From Nocardia jiangxiensis NBRC 101359 (lineage in GTDB: Bacteria > Actinomycetota > Actinomycetes > Mycobacteriales > Mycobacteriaceae): a stretch of DNA of 64,000 nt. Made by a program: the position numbers and the translations under genes. Shown here one piece after another: positions 20,129-31,206 of the stretch (position 1 is the first letter of the stretch; every line of letters starts with the position of its first letter). Location of the stretch: NCBI RefSeq assembly GCF_000308615.1, contig NZ_BAGB01000013.1:310001-374000 (forward strand). The letters are read 5' to 3'. The notes under the pieces are model-generated. The model searched no databases, was not told the origin of the DNA, and saw only the letters and a program-made list of their open reading frames with translations.

Positions 20129-20569
20129 TACCGTAGCCTGCCGCTATGACCTCCTCTTCGCTGGGGTATCGGCAAAACCGACTGCGGCTCAGCGGTTTTC
20201 GGACATCGATCGACACGCGGAGAATTTTTCAGGAGACACGCCGCAGACACGCCGAAGGTATCTGCGAAACGCCGTCTTTTATGCACAGTGGATCAACGTC
20301 GAACTCGTTGTGACGGATACGGGCTGCTGCATGGTTGCGCAAGCCGTTTTCGTTGAATCAGGCGACGTGTGCCGTATATCGGATGGCAACGATGCCGACT
20401 GCTGCACCGCAGGTCCTACGGGGGTAGCCGAATATTCCAGGGTGCTCGTTCGTGCTGTTCACTGGCCGTGTGCTCGAGTGGCCGCGCATTTGCTAGGCAT
20501 TCGGCGCACCCGCGCCCGCGGATGGGGAGAAATTTTCTCCGGACCTCTGTGACGAGCCGTCCGGCCTGC
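20129..20569. other. Spacer between sigK and whiB3
   Basis: Some 440 bases upstream of sigK and downstream of whiB3 (both minus strand). I see no credible gene; an open frame on the plus strand has no family-like or export features. A hairpin lies at about 20174-20199. The sigK promoter should lie between that hairpin and 20128 or upstream of it. Confidence 0.5.
20174..20199 (-). terminator. Possible rho-independent hairpin upstream of sigK
   Basis: On the minus strand AAAACCGCTG and CAGTCGGTTTT pair with one bulge and end in TTTT. It could stop transcripts coming from whiB3 before they reach sigK. Confidence 0.4.
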
Positions 20570-20863
20570 TCAGACGGCGACGCGGCGGCGGTTGCGGCGC
20601 GCGTGCATCTCGCGCTCGGTCTCGGACAGTCCGCCCCAGATGCCGTACGGCTCGCTGACCTTCAGGGCGTGGCTACGGCACTGCATGAGCACCGGGCAGT
20701 TCCGGCAGATCTCCTTGGCACGCAGCTCACGCTGGGTGCGGGCCCGGCCGCGTTCGCCGTCGGGATGGAAGAATACCGACGAGTCCACTCCGCGGCAGGA
20801 ACCGCGCATCTGCCAATCCCAGACGTCGGCGTTCGGCCCGGGGAGGTGAGTGGGCATGGGCAT
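20570..20863 (-). CDS. whiB3: Iron-sulfur redox regulator WhiB3
   Basis: A 97-residue Wbl protein. The four cluster ligands are Cys23, Cys53, Cys56 and Cys62, followed by the GIWGG turn at 74-78 and a basic C-terminus (RRNRRRVAV). The N-terminus LPGPNADVWDWQ and the FFHPDGERGRARTQRE segment identify WhiB3 rather than WhiB1 or WhiB2. WhiB3 senses redox state and nitric oxide and controls lipid metabolism together with SigA in mycobacteria. ATG 20863 has AAGGAG eight bases upstream. A long 5' region follows, with a lac-type palindrome at 21206. Confidence 0.93.
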   Translation of the reverse strand: MPMPTHLPGPNADVWDWQMRGSCRGVDSSVFFHPDGERGRARTQRELRAKEICRNCPVLMQCRSHALKVSEPYGIWGGLSETEREMHARRNRRRVAV

Positions 20864-21525
20864 GGTGAACTCCTTGATGGTGCGAGCTCGTCGGCGTTGT
20901 CGAGCGGTGCGGTAGCAACGGTCTGTCCGGCCCCGGGGCGTGGCCGGATGAGACCTCGCCGAGATCGGGCTCGGACCGTATCGCCGGGGGTCCGGCGATC
21001 GCAGTTCGCGGCACTCACATTTTCGTGAGGCGCCGACGACGGCGATGTCGTACGTTAGGACGGACAAACAAATCGAGTCAATAGTTTCCACATTGGGGAT
21101 TTCAAATCGAGGGAATCGCAGATTTAACCTCTGCGCTGTTTACTTTTCAGCTCCCGGTCGAGATACTGATCTGTTTGGTGGTTGCAGCCGGTTGGCGCGC
21201 AATCATGTGAGCGCTCACAAAACCGCAGGTAAACGGTAGTTTCCTGATGGAAATGCGTGGTTCCCGCGACTCCCGTGCGCTTCGGGATATGTGACCCAGA
21301 TCATGGTTTGAGCAGGCGGTTATCCGGCCCGAGGGGTATGCGGATGGACATTCCGGGGCGGGCAGGTTAATTACTCGAAAAGCATGCGAACTTTTGACGC
21401 GCGTGCTAGGCGATTGCGCGGAGTAGTTTTACGAGATCGAAACACCTGCGAGGCTTTCTGCATGCCGGATGGTTGCCAGGAGTTCCGCGAACGCATCGGA
21501 ACGGGTGCGTCGATAGGGTACGGCG
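20864..21525. other. whiB3 upstream region
   Basis: About 660 bases without a gene, noticeably more AT-rich than the neighbours between 21050 and 21300. It contains the palindrome at 21206-21219 and presumably the divergent promoters of whiB3 and the helical protein gene at 21526. Confidence 0.55.
21206..21219. promoter_or_regulatory. Perfect 14-bp palindrome TGTGAGCGCTCACA
   Basis: The sequence is identical to the core of the symmetric ideal lac operator and close to GntR/LacI-type half-sites. The spacing (TGTGA-N4-TCACA) is two bases short of a CRP site. It lies about 340 bases upstream of whiB3 and 307 upstream of the divergent gene. Confidence 0.6.
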
Positions 21526-22434
21526 ATGCACGAGTTCCGTTCTGAATCCCGGCCGCGGCACGCGATATTCGCCGCGGCCGCCTTCGGTCCCGACCCGTAT
21601 GCGGCGACAGCGGAATTGCCCGCCGCCGCCGACGGCGTCGAGTCGTGGCTGCGCGCGGTCGCGCTGGGCGGGCAGGGCCGGTACGCCGCCGCTCGTGCCG
21701 AACTCCGCCGCACACACCGGCTGACCGGCGATTCGGCACTGCGTTCGCTGGCCGACAGCACCGAGGCGTCACTGCTGCGGCAGCTGGGCTGGCACGCCGA
21801 GGCGGCGATATCGGACGGGCGGGCGCTGGCCGGCGCCTGCGATTCGGGAACGTTGTCCGCGCCCGAGGTTCGCGTGGTTGACACCGAAGTGATCTTCGTC
21901 ACCCGCATCGAAGCGGTGTGCGATGCGCTGACCGGACTTGCCGCCGATGCGCTCGGAACCGCCCGACCGGCGCTCGCCGCTCGGCTGCTGGAACGTTGCC
22001 GCCTTCCGTTAGAGGCGTGCGAGGGGTGGCGCACCCGGCTGCGCTGGCACTGGGTCTGCGCCGAGACCGCGCTCGCGGCCCCCGGCGCGAATCTGATCGA
22101 GCGTTCCGCCCGCGATCACGCCGCGGCGGCCGTGGCGATCGCGGAGCGCTGCCCCTCGGCGAGACACGCCGTCAAGTCCCGTCTACTCCTGGCCGCCGCG
22201 ACGGCCGCCGAGGGTGCTCTCGGTCGCTCCGCCGAACTCGCGGCGGCCGTCGCCGAGCAGTGCCGCGAACACGGTTTGCTGCCGCTGCGATGGGCGAGCG
22301 CGATGCTGCGCGGCGGAGTCGAAACCGGTTCCGCCGCAACACGCGCGGCTGCCGAAGCCGCAGAGTGTGCGCGTGAACTGGCAGTACGCGGCGGTCGATT
22401 GCGTTCGGACACCGGGGTTCTCGGCGACCGATAG
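21526..22434 (+). CDS. Alpha-helical repeat-type protein of the whiB3-sigD locus
   Basis: A 302-residue Ala/Arg/Leu-rich protein that looks all-helical and TPR-like (repeated patterns such as AARAELRRTHRLTGDSALRSLADSTEASLL and EAAISDGRALA). There is no signal peptide or membrane helix. Its position between whiB3 and sigD equals that of an uncharacterised gene in M. tuberculosis (Rv3415c by position). The ATG at 21526 is taken; GGGTACGGCG precedes it, so the ribosome site is weak. The function is unknown; a scaffold or regulator of the sigD locus is possible. Confidence 0.7.
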   Translation: MHEFRSESRPRHAIFAAAAFGPDPYAATAELPAAADGVESWLRAVALGGQGRYAAARAELRRTHRLTGDSALRSLADSTEASLLRQLGWHAEAAISDGRALAGACDSGTLSAPEVRVVDTEVIFVTRIEAVCDALTGLAADALGTARPALAARLLERCRLPLEACEGWRTRLRWHWVCAETALAAPGANLIERSARDHAAAAVAIAERCPSARHAVKSRLLLAAATAAEGALGRSAELAAAVAEQCREHGLLPLRWASAMLRGGVETGSAATRAAAEAAECARELAVRGGRLRSDTGVLGDR

Positions 22435-22555
22435 ATTCACCGTGTTGCCGAGTCCGAGGTTTGGAACGGCTATTGTTGGTTTCGTTCCGCCGACCGGCGG
22501 AAGCACTGGTCAAACATGGACCGTGCCACTTGTAACGCCAGGAATATCTCTGACG

Positions 22556-23134
22556 ATGACGCACACGGGCGAGGAGTTGGACACCGCCGTCGCTGCCGCA
22601 GCGCAGGGTGATCGTTCGGCTCTGGCCCAGGTATTGGAGATCGTTCGCCCGTTGGTAGTGCGCTACTGCCGGGCGCGAATCGGTTCCGCGGAGCGTGGGC
22701 AGCTCTCCGCGGACGACGTTGCGCAGGAGGTGTGCCTGGCCGTGATGACCGCCCTGCCGCGTTATCAGGACCAGGGCCGGCCCTTCATGGCTTTCGTTTA
22801 CGGAATCGCTTCGCACAAGGTCGCCGACGCCCATCGCAACGCCGCCCGTAACAAGTCGGACGCGATGGCCGAAGTACCAGATGTCATATCCACCGACCAG
22901 GGGCCTGAGCAGCGAGCTCTCGAGTCCGAGGCCGGACGGCAGATGAACACCCTGCTGGCCACGCTTCCGGAGAAACACCGAGAGATCCTGATCCTGCGCC
23001 TGGTGATGGGTTTGTCAGCGGAAGAAACCGCAACCGCCGTGGGCAGTACGGCGGGTGCGGTGCGGGTGGCTCAGCACCGGGCCCTCGCGAAACTCAAGTC
23101 ACAAGTGGCGAGGGCAGGTGAAATGTATGGCTAG
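22556..23134 (+). CDS. sigD: ECF RNA polymerase sigma factor SigD
   Basis: A 192-residue sigma factor with the SigD signature segments: VVRYCRARIGSAERGQLSADDVAQEVCLAVMTALPRY in region 2, FVYGIASHKVADAHR, and LPEKHREILILRLVMGLSAEETATAVGSTAGAVRVAQHRALAKLK in region 4 (read in shorter pieces these match the mycobacterial protein closely). ATG 22556 has AGGA twelve bases upstream, rather far. The reading frame stays open upstream, so a longer form is possible. It overlaps rsdA by eight bases. SigD in mycobacteria responds to starvation and is held by RsdA. Confidence 0.92.
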   Translation: MTHTGEELDTAVAAAAQGDRSALAQVLEIVRPLVVRYCRARIGSAERGQLSADDVAQEVCLAVMTALPRYQDQGRPFMAFVYGIASHKVADAHRNAARNKSDAMAEVPDVISTDQGPEQRALESEAGRQMNTLLATLPEKHREILILRLVMGLSAEETATAVGSTAGAVRVAQHRALAKLKSQVARAGEMYG

Positions 23135-24335
23135 GGATGGCGAGCGCGGTCGGGGCGACTGGAAGGCGCGGCTTGGATCGCAGAACAGCGGTCCCTACGC
23201 CGAGGATTCCGGTGACACCGGACCGGTGGATATCGTCGCGGTTCGTCGCGACGATGCGCTGATCGATGCGATCGCCGGCGATGGGACCGTTTCGACGGAC
23301 AGCGACGAGGAGTATCAACTCGCGACGCTGCTGGCGAGCTGGCGGTCCGACATCGTCGACGAGCCGTTGCCGGCCGGACCGGATCTGGACGACATTGTCG
23401 CGGCTGTCAACCAGGAAATCGGTGCTCGGCAGACAAGGGTCAACGCCACCAAACGCGGTCACCTCCGGCTCGTCCGCCCGCTCATGGGCGCCGCGGCCGC
23501 GATAGCGCTGATCGCCGGTGGTATGACGGCGTTCTCCTACAATGCCGAGCCCGGCGATCCGCTGTGGAAGGTCAAGGAGGTCGTGTTCAGTCAGCAGGCC
23601 CAGACCACCATCGCGCAGAACGCTCAGGGCGATATGGCCAAGGCGCAGGATCTGATCGCCGCGGGGCATCCCGATCAGGCCAAGCCGCTCCTGGCGAGCG
23701 CGCAGGCCAGTGCCGGGCAGATCAGCGATTCGGGTCGCAAGCAGACTCTCAACGACCGGTGGAACCAGGTCTGGACGCAGCTGCAGGCGAAAGCTCCGGA
23801 GATCGCCGCCTCGCTGATTCCCAGCGGCGTTCCGGTGCCCACGCTGCCGAACTCGTCCGCGTTGCCCACGACGCTCCCGTCGTGGCCCAACAGCGGACAT
23901 CCGGGCAGCGGGACTCCCTCGACCACGCGGGACCCGCGGATTCTGCAGGGCACGCCGGGGCAGCCCACTTCTCCGCATTCGCCGGTCAGCACGGTGCCCG
24001 GCGGCGGTGCGACGCTGCCGACCACCCTGCCGGGGACCCCGCCGACCTCACATTCGAATCCGCCGACCACGGTGGTTCCGCCGACCACCCGGCCCGGCGG
24101 ACACGAGCCCGGTTCGACCGTTCAGCCCACGGGCCTGCCGACCAGCATCGTGGTCGTCCCGACGATGGGGACGGGGCCCACGACGCATCCGATCCCGACG
24201 GAGAATCCGGTGCCCACCCAGCATTCGCTGCCGTCGGTGAATCCGGGCCCGGTCGTACCCTCGACGGTGCACATACCGTCGGGGGGCGGTCTGCCGTCAG
24301 GGGGCGGTCTCCTGCCTGGTGGGGGAATCAAATAG
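23127..24335 (+). CDS. rsdA: Anti-sigma-D factor RsdA, membrane-bound
   Basis: A 402-residue single-pass membrane protein. Residues 1-112 are cytoplasmic, with the sigma-binding segment around RRDDALIDAIAGD (41-53) and LATLLASWRSDI. The membrane helix is about 117-136 (RPLMGAAAAIALIAGGMTAF). A helical outer part ending near residue 225 is followed by a ~170-residue Pro/Thr/Gly-rich tail, which makes it about 100 residues longer than I recall for M. tuberculosis RsdA. ATG 23127 overlaps the sigD stop, with AGGTG upstream. In M. tuberculosis RsdA is cut and then degraded by ClpXP to free SigD. Confidence 0.9.
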   Translation: MARDGERGRGDWKARLGSQNSGPYAEDSGDTGPVDIVAVRRDDALIDAIAGDGTVSTDSDEEYQLATLLASWRSDIVDEPLPAGPDLDDIVAAVNQEIGARQTRVNATKRGHLRLVRPLMGAAAAIALIAGGMTAFSYNAEPGDPLWKVKEVVFSQQAQTTIAQNAQGDMAKAQDLIAAGHPDQAKPLLASAQASAGQISDSGRKQTLNDRWNQVWTQLQAKAPEIAASLIPSGVPVPTLPNSSALPTTLPSWPNSGHPGSGTPSTTRDPRILQGTPGQPTSPHSPVSTVPGGGATLPTTLPGTPPTSHSNPPTTVVPPTTRPGGHEPGSTVQPTGLPTSIVVVPTMGTGPTTHPIPTENPVPTQHSLPSVNPGPVVPSTVHIPSGGGLPSGGGLLPGGGIK

Positions 24336-24380
24336 CCCGCAGCGCAGGCACAATCGAACAACGAGGCGTTCTCGCAACGA

Positions 24381-24451
24381 CCGGACGGCCCCCAGGGCGT
24401 CCGGTTTTTCTTTTCGCCCGGCCGACGTCACATGCGTCGGCCGGGCGAAAA
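24381..24451. terminator. Double terminator between rsdA and the DUF5319 gene
   Basis: Hairpin 1 (24381-24404, CCGGAC...GTCCGG with inner pairs) is followed by TTTTTCTTTT, a clear intrinsic terminator for rsdA. Hairpin 2 is a perfect 17-bp stem (24411-24427 with 24435-24451, 7-nt loop) positioned to stop converging transcription. Confidence 0.88.
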
Positions 24452-24456
24452 GTCGG

Positions 24457-24870
24457 TCAGGCGTCGAACCCGTCGAATCCGTCGCCGTGCAACGCTTCGT
24501 TCATCGAGGCGTCGGCGTACCCGCGGCAGTAGTCCCACGTCACGTAGGCCTCCGGGGTCGGATCGTAGGCGGGCTCGTGCGGGCGCACCGTACCGTCGAC
24601 CAGGAGCTGGAGTAGGTTGGCGCGCAACATATCCCAATCGTGGTAGTGATCTTGCCGACAGTCCTCGCAGCTGACCACGAGCCCGCGGATACCGCGGTGC
24701 GCCAGTAGCGCCTCGTAGACAGCGAGGTCGGCGAGATCCTCTTCGACCGCTAGCCGCTCGTGAGGATCCAGCGGCTCCCCAGGCTCGATGGCATCCAGCG
24801 CGGCCGACGGGTCGGAGGGATCTCCGGCGAACGGGTCCGGCGGCAGGCCAGGTGGTAGATGGTCACGCAC
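24457..24870 (-). CDS. DUF5319 family protein
   Basis: A 137-residue acidic soluble protein. Residues 1-45 are Pro/Asp-rich, then a helical part (ERLAVEEDLADLAVYEALLAHRG) and a compact C-terminal part with CEDCRQDHYHDW at about 70-81. The CxxC plus histidines suggest metal binding. The family is conserved in actinobacteria next to guaB, as in M. tuberculosis (Rv3412). GTG 24870 gives the start at the conserved RDHLPP. The function is unknown. Confidence 0.85.
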   Translation of the reverse strand: MRDHLPPGLPPDPFAGDPSDPSAALDAIEPGEPLDPHERLAVEEDLADLAVYEALLAHRGIRGLVVSCEDCRQDHYHDWDMLRANLLQLLVDGTVRPHEPAYDPTPEAYVTWDYCRGYADASMNEALHGDGFDGFDA

Positions 24871-26805
<1,935 letters not shown>

Positions 26806-26827
26806 CACCCCCGGTAACCGGGGGGTG
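26806..26827 (+). terminator. Hairpin after guaB
   Basis: CACCCCCGG and CCGGGGGGTG form a 9-bp stem with a TAA loop and one bulged G, starting right after the guaB stop. It is a candidate partial terminator between guaB and guaB3. The rest of the 267-bp gap shows nothing else. Confidence 0.65.
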
Positions 26828-27072
26828 ACTGGGCGCGGGTGAGGGTGGTTAGGCTCTTGCTGTGCGTCCGGATTCTCGCGACAGCGGGCCTGATGGTTCG
26901 TCGCGGGCGACGGGGGCAGTTGCGTGTGCGGCGCGCCCGGCCGTCCGGACCGTGACATGTGCGGTCACGGAGCACCCGGCGGCTCCGCAGACCGGCGAGC
27001 CTCCCGGCTCCGCAAACCCGCGATGCCCGAGGCGGCGCAGCACACACTGCGCAGGAATTAAGGAGTACTTAC

Positions 27073-28206
27073 ATGCGCGACATGGTCGAGATCGGCATGG
27101 GCCGGACCGCCCGGCGGACATACGAACTGGACGATGTCGACATCGTTCCCTCCCGGCGCACCCGCTCGTCCAAGCAGGTGTCGCTGGCCTGGCAGCTGGA
27201 CGCCTACCGGTTCGACATCCCGCTGGTGGCGCATCCGACCGACGCACTGGTGTCGCCGGAGTTCGCGATCGAGCTCGGCCGCCTCGGCGGGCTCGGCGTC
27301 ATCAACGGTGAGGGGCTGTGGGCCCGGCACGCGGATGTCGCTTCCTGTATCGACCGCCTGCTGGAGGTGGCCGAGAAGGAGGGCACCGAGGCCGCGATCG
27401 CCCTGCTGCAGTCGCTGCACGCCGCGCCGATGCAGCCGGATCTGCTGGCCTCGGCGGTCGCGCAGGTGCGGGCCGCCGGTGTGACCATGGCGGTGCGGGT
27501 GAGTCCGCAGAACGCTCGCGCGCTGACCCCGAGCCTGGTGCAGGCCGGGATCGACCTGCTGGTCGTGCACGGCACCATCATCTCCGCCGAACACGTCGGC
27601 GACGGAGAGCCGCTGAACCTCAAGACCTTCATCGCCGAACTGGACGTTCCGGTGGTGGCGGGCGGGGTGAGCGACCACCGCACCGCACTGCATCTGATGC
27701 GCACCGGCGCGGCCGGCGTCATCGTCGGGTACGGCTCCACCGCGGGCGCGACCACCACCGGTGAGGTGCTGGGCATCGGGGTGCCGATGGCGACCGCGAT
27801 CGCCGATGCCGCCGCGGCCCGCCGAGACTACCTCGACGAGACCGGCGGCCGGTATGTGCACGTCATCGCGGACGGTGACATCGTGTCCTCCGGGCAGTTG
27901 GCCAAGGCCATCGCCTGCGGCGCCGATGCGGCCATGCTCGGCGTCCCGCTGGCCCTGGCGCAGGAGTCGCCCGCGCGCGGCTGGTACTGGCCCGCCGCGG
28001 CCGCGCATCCGTCCGTCCCGCGTGGGGCCCTGCTGAAGTTCGCCGACGAGGACGACCGCCCGACCCTGCAGCAGCTGCTCTACGGCCCGTCCAGCGATCC
28101 GTGGGGTTCGGTGAATCTCGTTGGCGGCCTTCGCCGTTCGATGGCCAAGGCCGGCTACCGCGAACTGAAGGAATTCCAGAAGGTCGGCCTGAGCGTGCGC
28201 GCTTAG
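27073..28206 (+). CDS. guaB3: GuaB3 family IMP dehydrogenase-related protein
   Basis: A 377-residue IMPDH/GMP reductase-like barrel without CBS domains. It has the conserved N-terminus VEIGMGRTARRTYELDDVDIVPSRRTRSS and a barrel with GVIVGYGSTAGATTTGEVLG in place of the canonical catalytic loop. The canonical SICTT cysteine motif is absent, so IMPDH activity is doubtful. Such paralogues are conserved beside guaB in actinobacteria and their role is unsettled. ATG 27073 has AAGGAG eight bases upstream. It ends in a 4-nt convergent overlap with the next gene. Confidence 0.92.
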   Translation: MRDMVEIGMGRTARRTYELDDVDIVPSRRTRSSKQVSLAWQLDAYRFDIPLVAHPTDALVSPEFAIELGRLGGLGVINGEGLWARHADVASCIDRLLEVAEKEGTEAAIALLQSLHAAPMQPDLLASAVAQVRAAGVTMAVRVSPQNARALTPSLVQAGIDLLVVHGTIISAEHVGDGEPLNLKTFIAELDVPVVAGGVSDHRTALHLMRTGAAGVIVGYGSTAGATTTGEVLGIGVPMATAIADAAAARRDYLDETGGRYVHVIADGDIVSSGQLAKAIACGADAAMLGVPLALAQESPARGWYWPAAAAHPSVPRGALLKFADEDDRPTLQQLLYGPSSDPWGSVNLVGGLRRSMAKAGYRELKEFQKVGLSVRA

Positions 28207-29000
28207 TGGGACTGGGTCAGCACTGTTTCGCGGAGGAATTTGCGGATGACCGAGTTGACCTGGGCCGGGTGGGTCATGTTGACCGCCTGACGGGCTGCCT
28301 CGATCTCGACGAACCGTGAATTCGTCAGGCGCCGCGCCATTTCCACCGCATTGGTGCGGGCGATACCGGCCTGGGTGGGGTGGATGACCAGGACCGGGCA
28401 GGTGATCTCGGGCAGTCGGTCCAGGATCGAATCACGGCCCAGGATGCAGCCCGCGGCCACCTCGGTGGCGTGCGGGTCGCGCGCGAGCCAGCGCTTGACC
28501 CACACCGCGCGGTACCAGGCGTCCTCGCCGATCAGCCACTGCGCCAGATGCTCGGCCATCTGACGGCGCAGGCGCGGTTCGTGCCAGCGCTCCAGGAAGC
28601 GACGGGAATTGTCCAGCTCGTGTGTGGTCGGGGCGTGCGCCTCGGTGGCGATGAGGATCAGCGCCGCGACCCGGTCGGGGGCCAGCAGCGCCGTGCGGAT
28701 GGCGCTGAACCCGCCCTGGGAGGTGCCGCCCACGATCGCGCGCTCGACCCGCAACTGGTCCAGCACGGTGAGCGCATCGCGCGCGGAGGTCCAGTAACTG
28801 AACGGCAGCCCCTGATCCCGGGTGTCCCCATGCCCGCGGGCATCCCAGGTGACGATGCGGAATTCCGGGGACAGCGCAGCGACCTGCGAGGCGAACATCG
28901 TTCTGTCCATGAAGAATTCGTGCCCGAGTAGCACAACCGGGCCGTGTCCGCCGCTGTCCTCGTAGTGGATTTCGGCGTCGATCGCACGGGCGAATGGCAC
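28203..29000 (-). CDS. Alpha/beta hydrolase
   Basis: A 265-residue soluble hydrolase with the nucleophile in GGTSQGGFSA, DARGHGDT, and a C-terminal His in VNMTHPAQVN. The usual acid after strand 7 (family pattern VIxGxxD) reads VIHPTQAGIA here, with no Asp at the expected place, so the triad may be displaced. The oxyanion region is LLGHEFFMD instead of HG. GTG 29000 is used; a GTG two codons earlier is equally possible, and no ribosome site is seen. The substrate is unknown. Confidence 0.8.
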   Translation of the reverse strand: MPFARAIDAEIHYEDSGGHGPVVLLGHEFFMDRTMFASQVAALSPEFRIVTWDARGHGDTRDQGLPFSYWTSARDALTVLDQLRVERAIVGGTSQGGFSAIRTALLAPDRVAALILIATEAHAPTTHELDNSRRFLERWHEPRLRRQMAEHLAQWLIGEDAWYRAVWVKRWLARDPHATEVAAGCILGRDSILDRLPEITCPVLVIHPTQAGIARTNAVEMARRLTNSRFVEIEAARQAVNMTHPAQVNSVIRKFLRETVLTQSH

Positions 29001-29258
29001 GAGCACGAGGATAGCTGGAACACCCGTCCCGCATGGGCGGTTGTCCAGCTTGTCCCACCGGTACTCCACGATGTGCCGCCGAATCCGCGGCTGCTCCCGG
29101 TTCGCCGGAGCGATGTTGCGCCGCACGGTGATTCGATCACGCCGTTGTGACGAGCCGGTATGGACCGTTGTCGTATGGCTCGTCCGTCCAGAGGCGTTGC
29201 ACGATGGTCGGCTCCGGGCCGATGACGAGCGACGTCGTGGGCTTCGTAGACTGTTTCG

Positions 29259-30833
29259 GTGGCAGAAACCCAGCGACCGGTGCTCGTTGTCGATTTCGGG
29301 GCGCAGTACGCGCAGTTGATCGCGCGGCGGGTTCGTGAATCCAGCGTGTACTCCGAGGTGATCCCGCACTCCACGACCGTCGAGGAGATCGCCGAGCGGG
29401 CGCCGCTCGCGGTGATCCTGTCCGGCGGGCCGTCGAGTGTGTACGCCGACGGTGCGCCGCAGCTGGATCCGCGCCTGTTCGATCTGAACGTCCCGGTCTT
29501 CGGCATCTGCTACGGATTCCAGGCGATGGCCCAGGCCCTGGGCGGTACGGTCGCGCACACCGGCACCCGCGAGTACGGACGCACCGAACTCAGCGTCGAC
29601 GGCGGTGTGCTGCACGGCGGCCTGCCCACCGTGCAGCCGGTGTGGATGAGCCACGGTGACGCGGTCACCGACGCTCCGGCGGGATTCGAGGTCACCGGCA
29701 CCAGTGCGGGCGCGCCGGTGGCGGCCTTCGAGGACACCGAGCGGCGGCTGGCCGGTGTGCAGTACCACCCCGAGGTCCTGCACTCCCCGCACGGTCAGCA
29801 GGTGCTGAGCCGGTTCCTGCACGAGATCGCCGGTATTCCGGCGTCGTGGACCCCGGCCAATATCGCCGAGGTGCTGATCACGCAGGTACAGGATCAGGTC
29901 GGCGACGGACACGCGATCTGCGGTCTGTCCGGCGGCGTGGACTCCGCGGTGGCCGCGGCGCTGGTGCAGCGGGCCATCGGCGACAGGCTGACCTGTGTGT
30001 TCGTCGATCACGGTCTGCTGCGCGCGGGCGAACGCGAGCAGGTGCAACGTGATTTCGTCGCCGCGACCGGCGCCAAACTGGTGACCGTCGACGCGGTGGA
30101 CAAATTCCTCGGTGAGCTGAAGGGCGTCACCGATCCGGAGGAGAAGCGCAAGATCATCGGGCGTGAGTTCATCCGCTCGTTCGAGGACGCCGTCGCGCAG
30201 GTCGTGAAAGATGCCGGGGCCGTGGAGGGTTCGGCTCCGAAGGTGGAATTCCTGGTGCAGGGCACGCTGTATCCGGATGTGGTGGAATCCGGCGGCGGCT
30301 CGGGGACGGCGAATATCAAGAGCCACCACAATGTCGGCGGTCTGCCGGACGATCTGGAGTTCTCCCTCGTCGAACCGCTGCGGTTGCTGTTCAAGGACGA
30401 GGTGCGCGCGGTCGGGCGCGAATTGGGCCTGCCCGAGGAAATCGTTGCGCGCCAGCCGTTCCCGGGGCCCGGACTGGCCATCCGCATCGTCGGCGAGGTC
30501 ACCGGGGACAGGCTCGAGACGCTGCGGCACGCCGACGCCATCGCCCGCGAGGAGTTGACCGCGGCCGGGCTGGACCGGCAGATCTGGCAGTGCCCGGTGG
30601 TGCTGCTGGCCGATGTGCGCAGTGTGGGCGTCCAGGGGGACGGCCGCACCTACGGTCATCCGATCGTGCTGCGCCCGGTATCCAGCGAGGACGCGATGAC
30701 CGCGGACTGGACGCGGCTGCCGTTCGACGTCCTCGAGCGCATCTCCACCCGCATCACCAACGAGGTCGCCGAGATCAACCGCGTGGTGCTCGACGTGACC
30801 AGCAAGCCACCGGGGACCATCGAGTGGGAGTGA
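29259..30833 (+). CDS. guaA: GMP synthase (glutamine-hydrolysing)
   Basis: Converts XMP to GMP with glutamine and ATP. In this 524-residue protein the class I glutaminase domain has the nucleophile Cys84 in GICYGFQ and the HPEV histidine-glutamate pair. The ATP pyrophosphatase domain has the PP-loop SGGVDS at 224-229. The C-terminal dimerisation domain ends [14 protein letters not shown] 29259 is the start. The last codons and stop are the first unit of a 42-bp tandem repeat that runs into the 3' region. Confidence 0.97.
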   Translation: MAETQRPVLVVDFGAQYAQLIARRVRESSVYSEVIPHSTTVEEIAERAPLAVILSGGPSSVYADGAPQLDPRLFDLNVPVFGICYGFQAMAQALGGTVAHTGTREYGRTELSVDGGVLHGGLPTVQPVWMSHGDAVTDAPAGFEVTGTSAGAPVAAFEDTERRLAGVQYHPEVLHSPHGQQVLSRFLHEIAGIPASWTPANIAEVLITQVQDQVGDGHAICGLSGGVDSAVAAALVQRAIGDRLTCVFVDHGLLRAGEREQVQRDFVAATGAKLVTVDAVDKFLGELKGVTDPEEKRKIIGREFIRSFEDAVAQVVKDAGAVEGSAPKVEFLVQGTLYPDVVESGGGSGTANIKSHHNVGGLPDDLEFSLVEPLRLLFKDEVRAVGRELGLPEEIVARQPFPGPGLAIRIVGEVTGDRLETLRHADAIAREELTAAGLDRQIWQCPVVLLADVRSVGVQGDGRTYGHPIVLRPVSSEDAMTADWTRLPFDVLERISTRITNEVAEINRVVLDVTSKPPGTIEWE

Positions 30834-30919
30834 GACCAGGCTCAGCCCGTGTCGGGGACCATCGAGCGGGAGTGAGACCAGGCTCAGCCCGTGTCGGGGA
30901 CCATCGAGCGGGAGTGAGT
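30815..30919 (+). repeat. 42-bp tandem repeat spanning the guaA stop codon
   Basis: Two full copies (30815-30856, 30857-30898) and a half copy (30899-30919), nearly identical, with one C/T difference in the first. The period is 14 codons, so each copy restates the guaA ending GTIExE and a TGA stop in the same frame. Confidence 0.93.
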
Positions 30920-30937
30920 GCGGGGCTCATATGAGGG

Positions 30938-30970
30938 CAGGGCCCGGACCGTCGAACGGTCCGGGCCCTG
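30938..30970 (+). terminator. guaA terminator hairpin
   Basis: A perfect 15-bp stem CAGGGCCCGGACCGT/ACGGTCCGGGCCCTG with a CGA loop, followed by CTGTTT. It separates guaA from the converging membrane protein gene at 30985. Confidence 0.88.
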
Positions 30971-30984
30971 CTGTTTCGGGAGTG

Positions 30985-31206
30985 TCAGCGTCGTCGTCGA
31001 CGCGGCGAGATCACCATCACGATCCCGGCCACGATGGCCACGGCCACCACGATCCAGCCGACCGGGACGATGCTGTGCGCGGGCCACGCGGACGGTCCGA
31101 GGAACGCCCACACACTCACCACCAGCGCCAGAAATCCGGCGAACAGGAGTGAGAACGACGGTCCGCGGCGGGTTTCCGGATCATCGGTCCTGGTGTGCTC
31201 AGCCAT
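30985..31206 (-). CDS. Small two-helix membrane protein
   Basis: A 73-residue protein with a short polar N-terminus, two hydrophobic helices (about 18-36 and 46-65) and an Arg-rich end (PRRRRR), so the C-terminus is probably cytoplasmic. The start ATG lies within the last codons of the PspC gene (8-nt overlap), so the two are translationally coupled. The function is unknown; the pairing suggests an accessory subunit of the PspC protein. Confidence 0.8.
   Translation of the reverse strand: MAEHTRTDDPETRRGPSFSLLFAGFLALVVSVWAFLGPSAWPAHSIVPVGWIVVAVAIVAGIVMVISPRRRRR

Noticed and set aside
20115..20552. Open frame of 145 codons upstream of sigK on the plus strand
   Set aside because: It has no domain, starts inside the sigK 5' end and runs through a hairpin. 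Its composition does not look coding.
27073..28206. Second functional IMP dehydrogenase
   Set aside because: The catalytic Cys loop and CBS pair are missing, so it is called a GuaB3-type paralogue of unsettled function.
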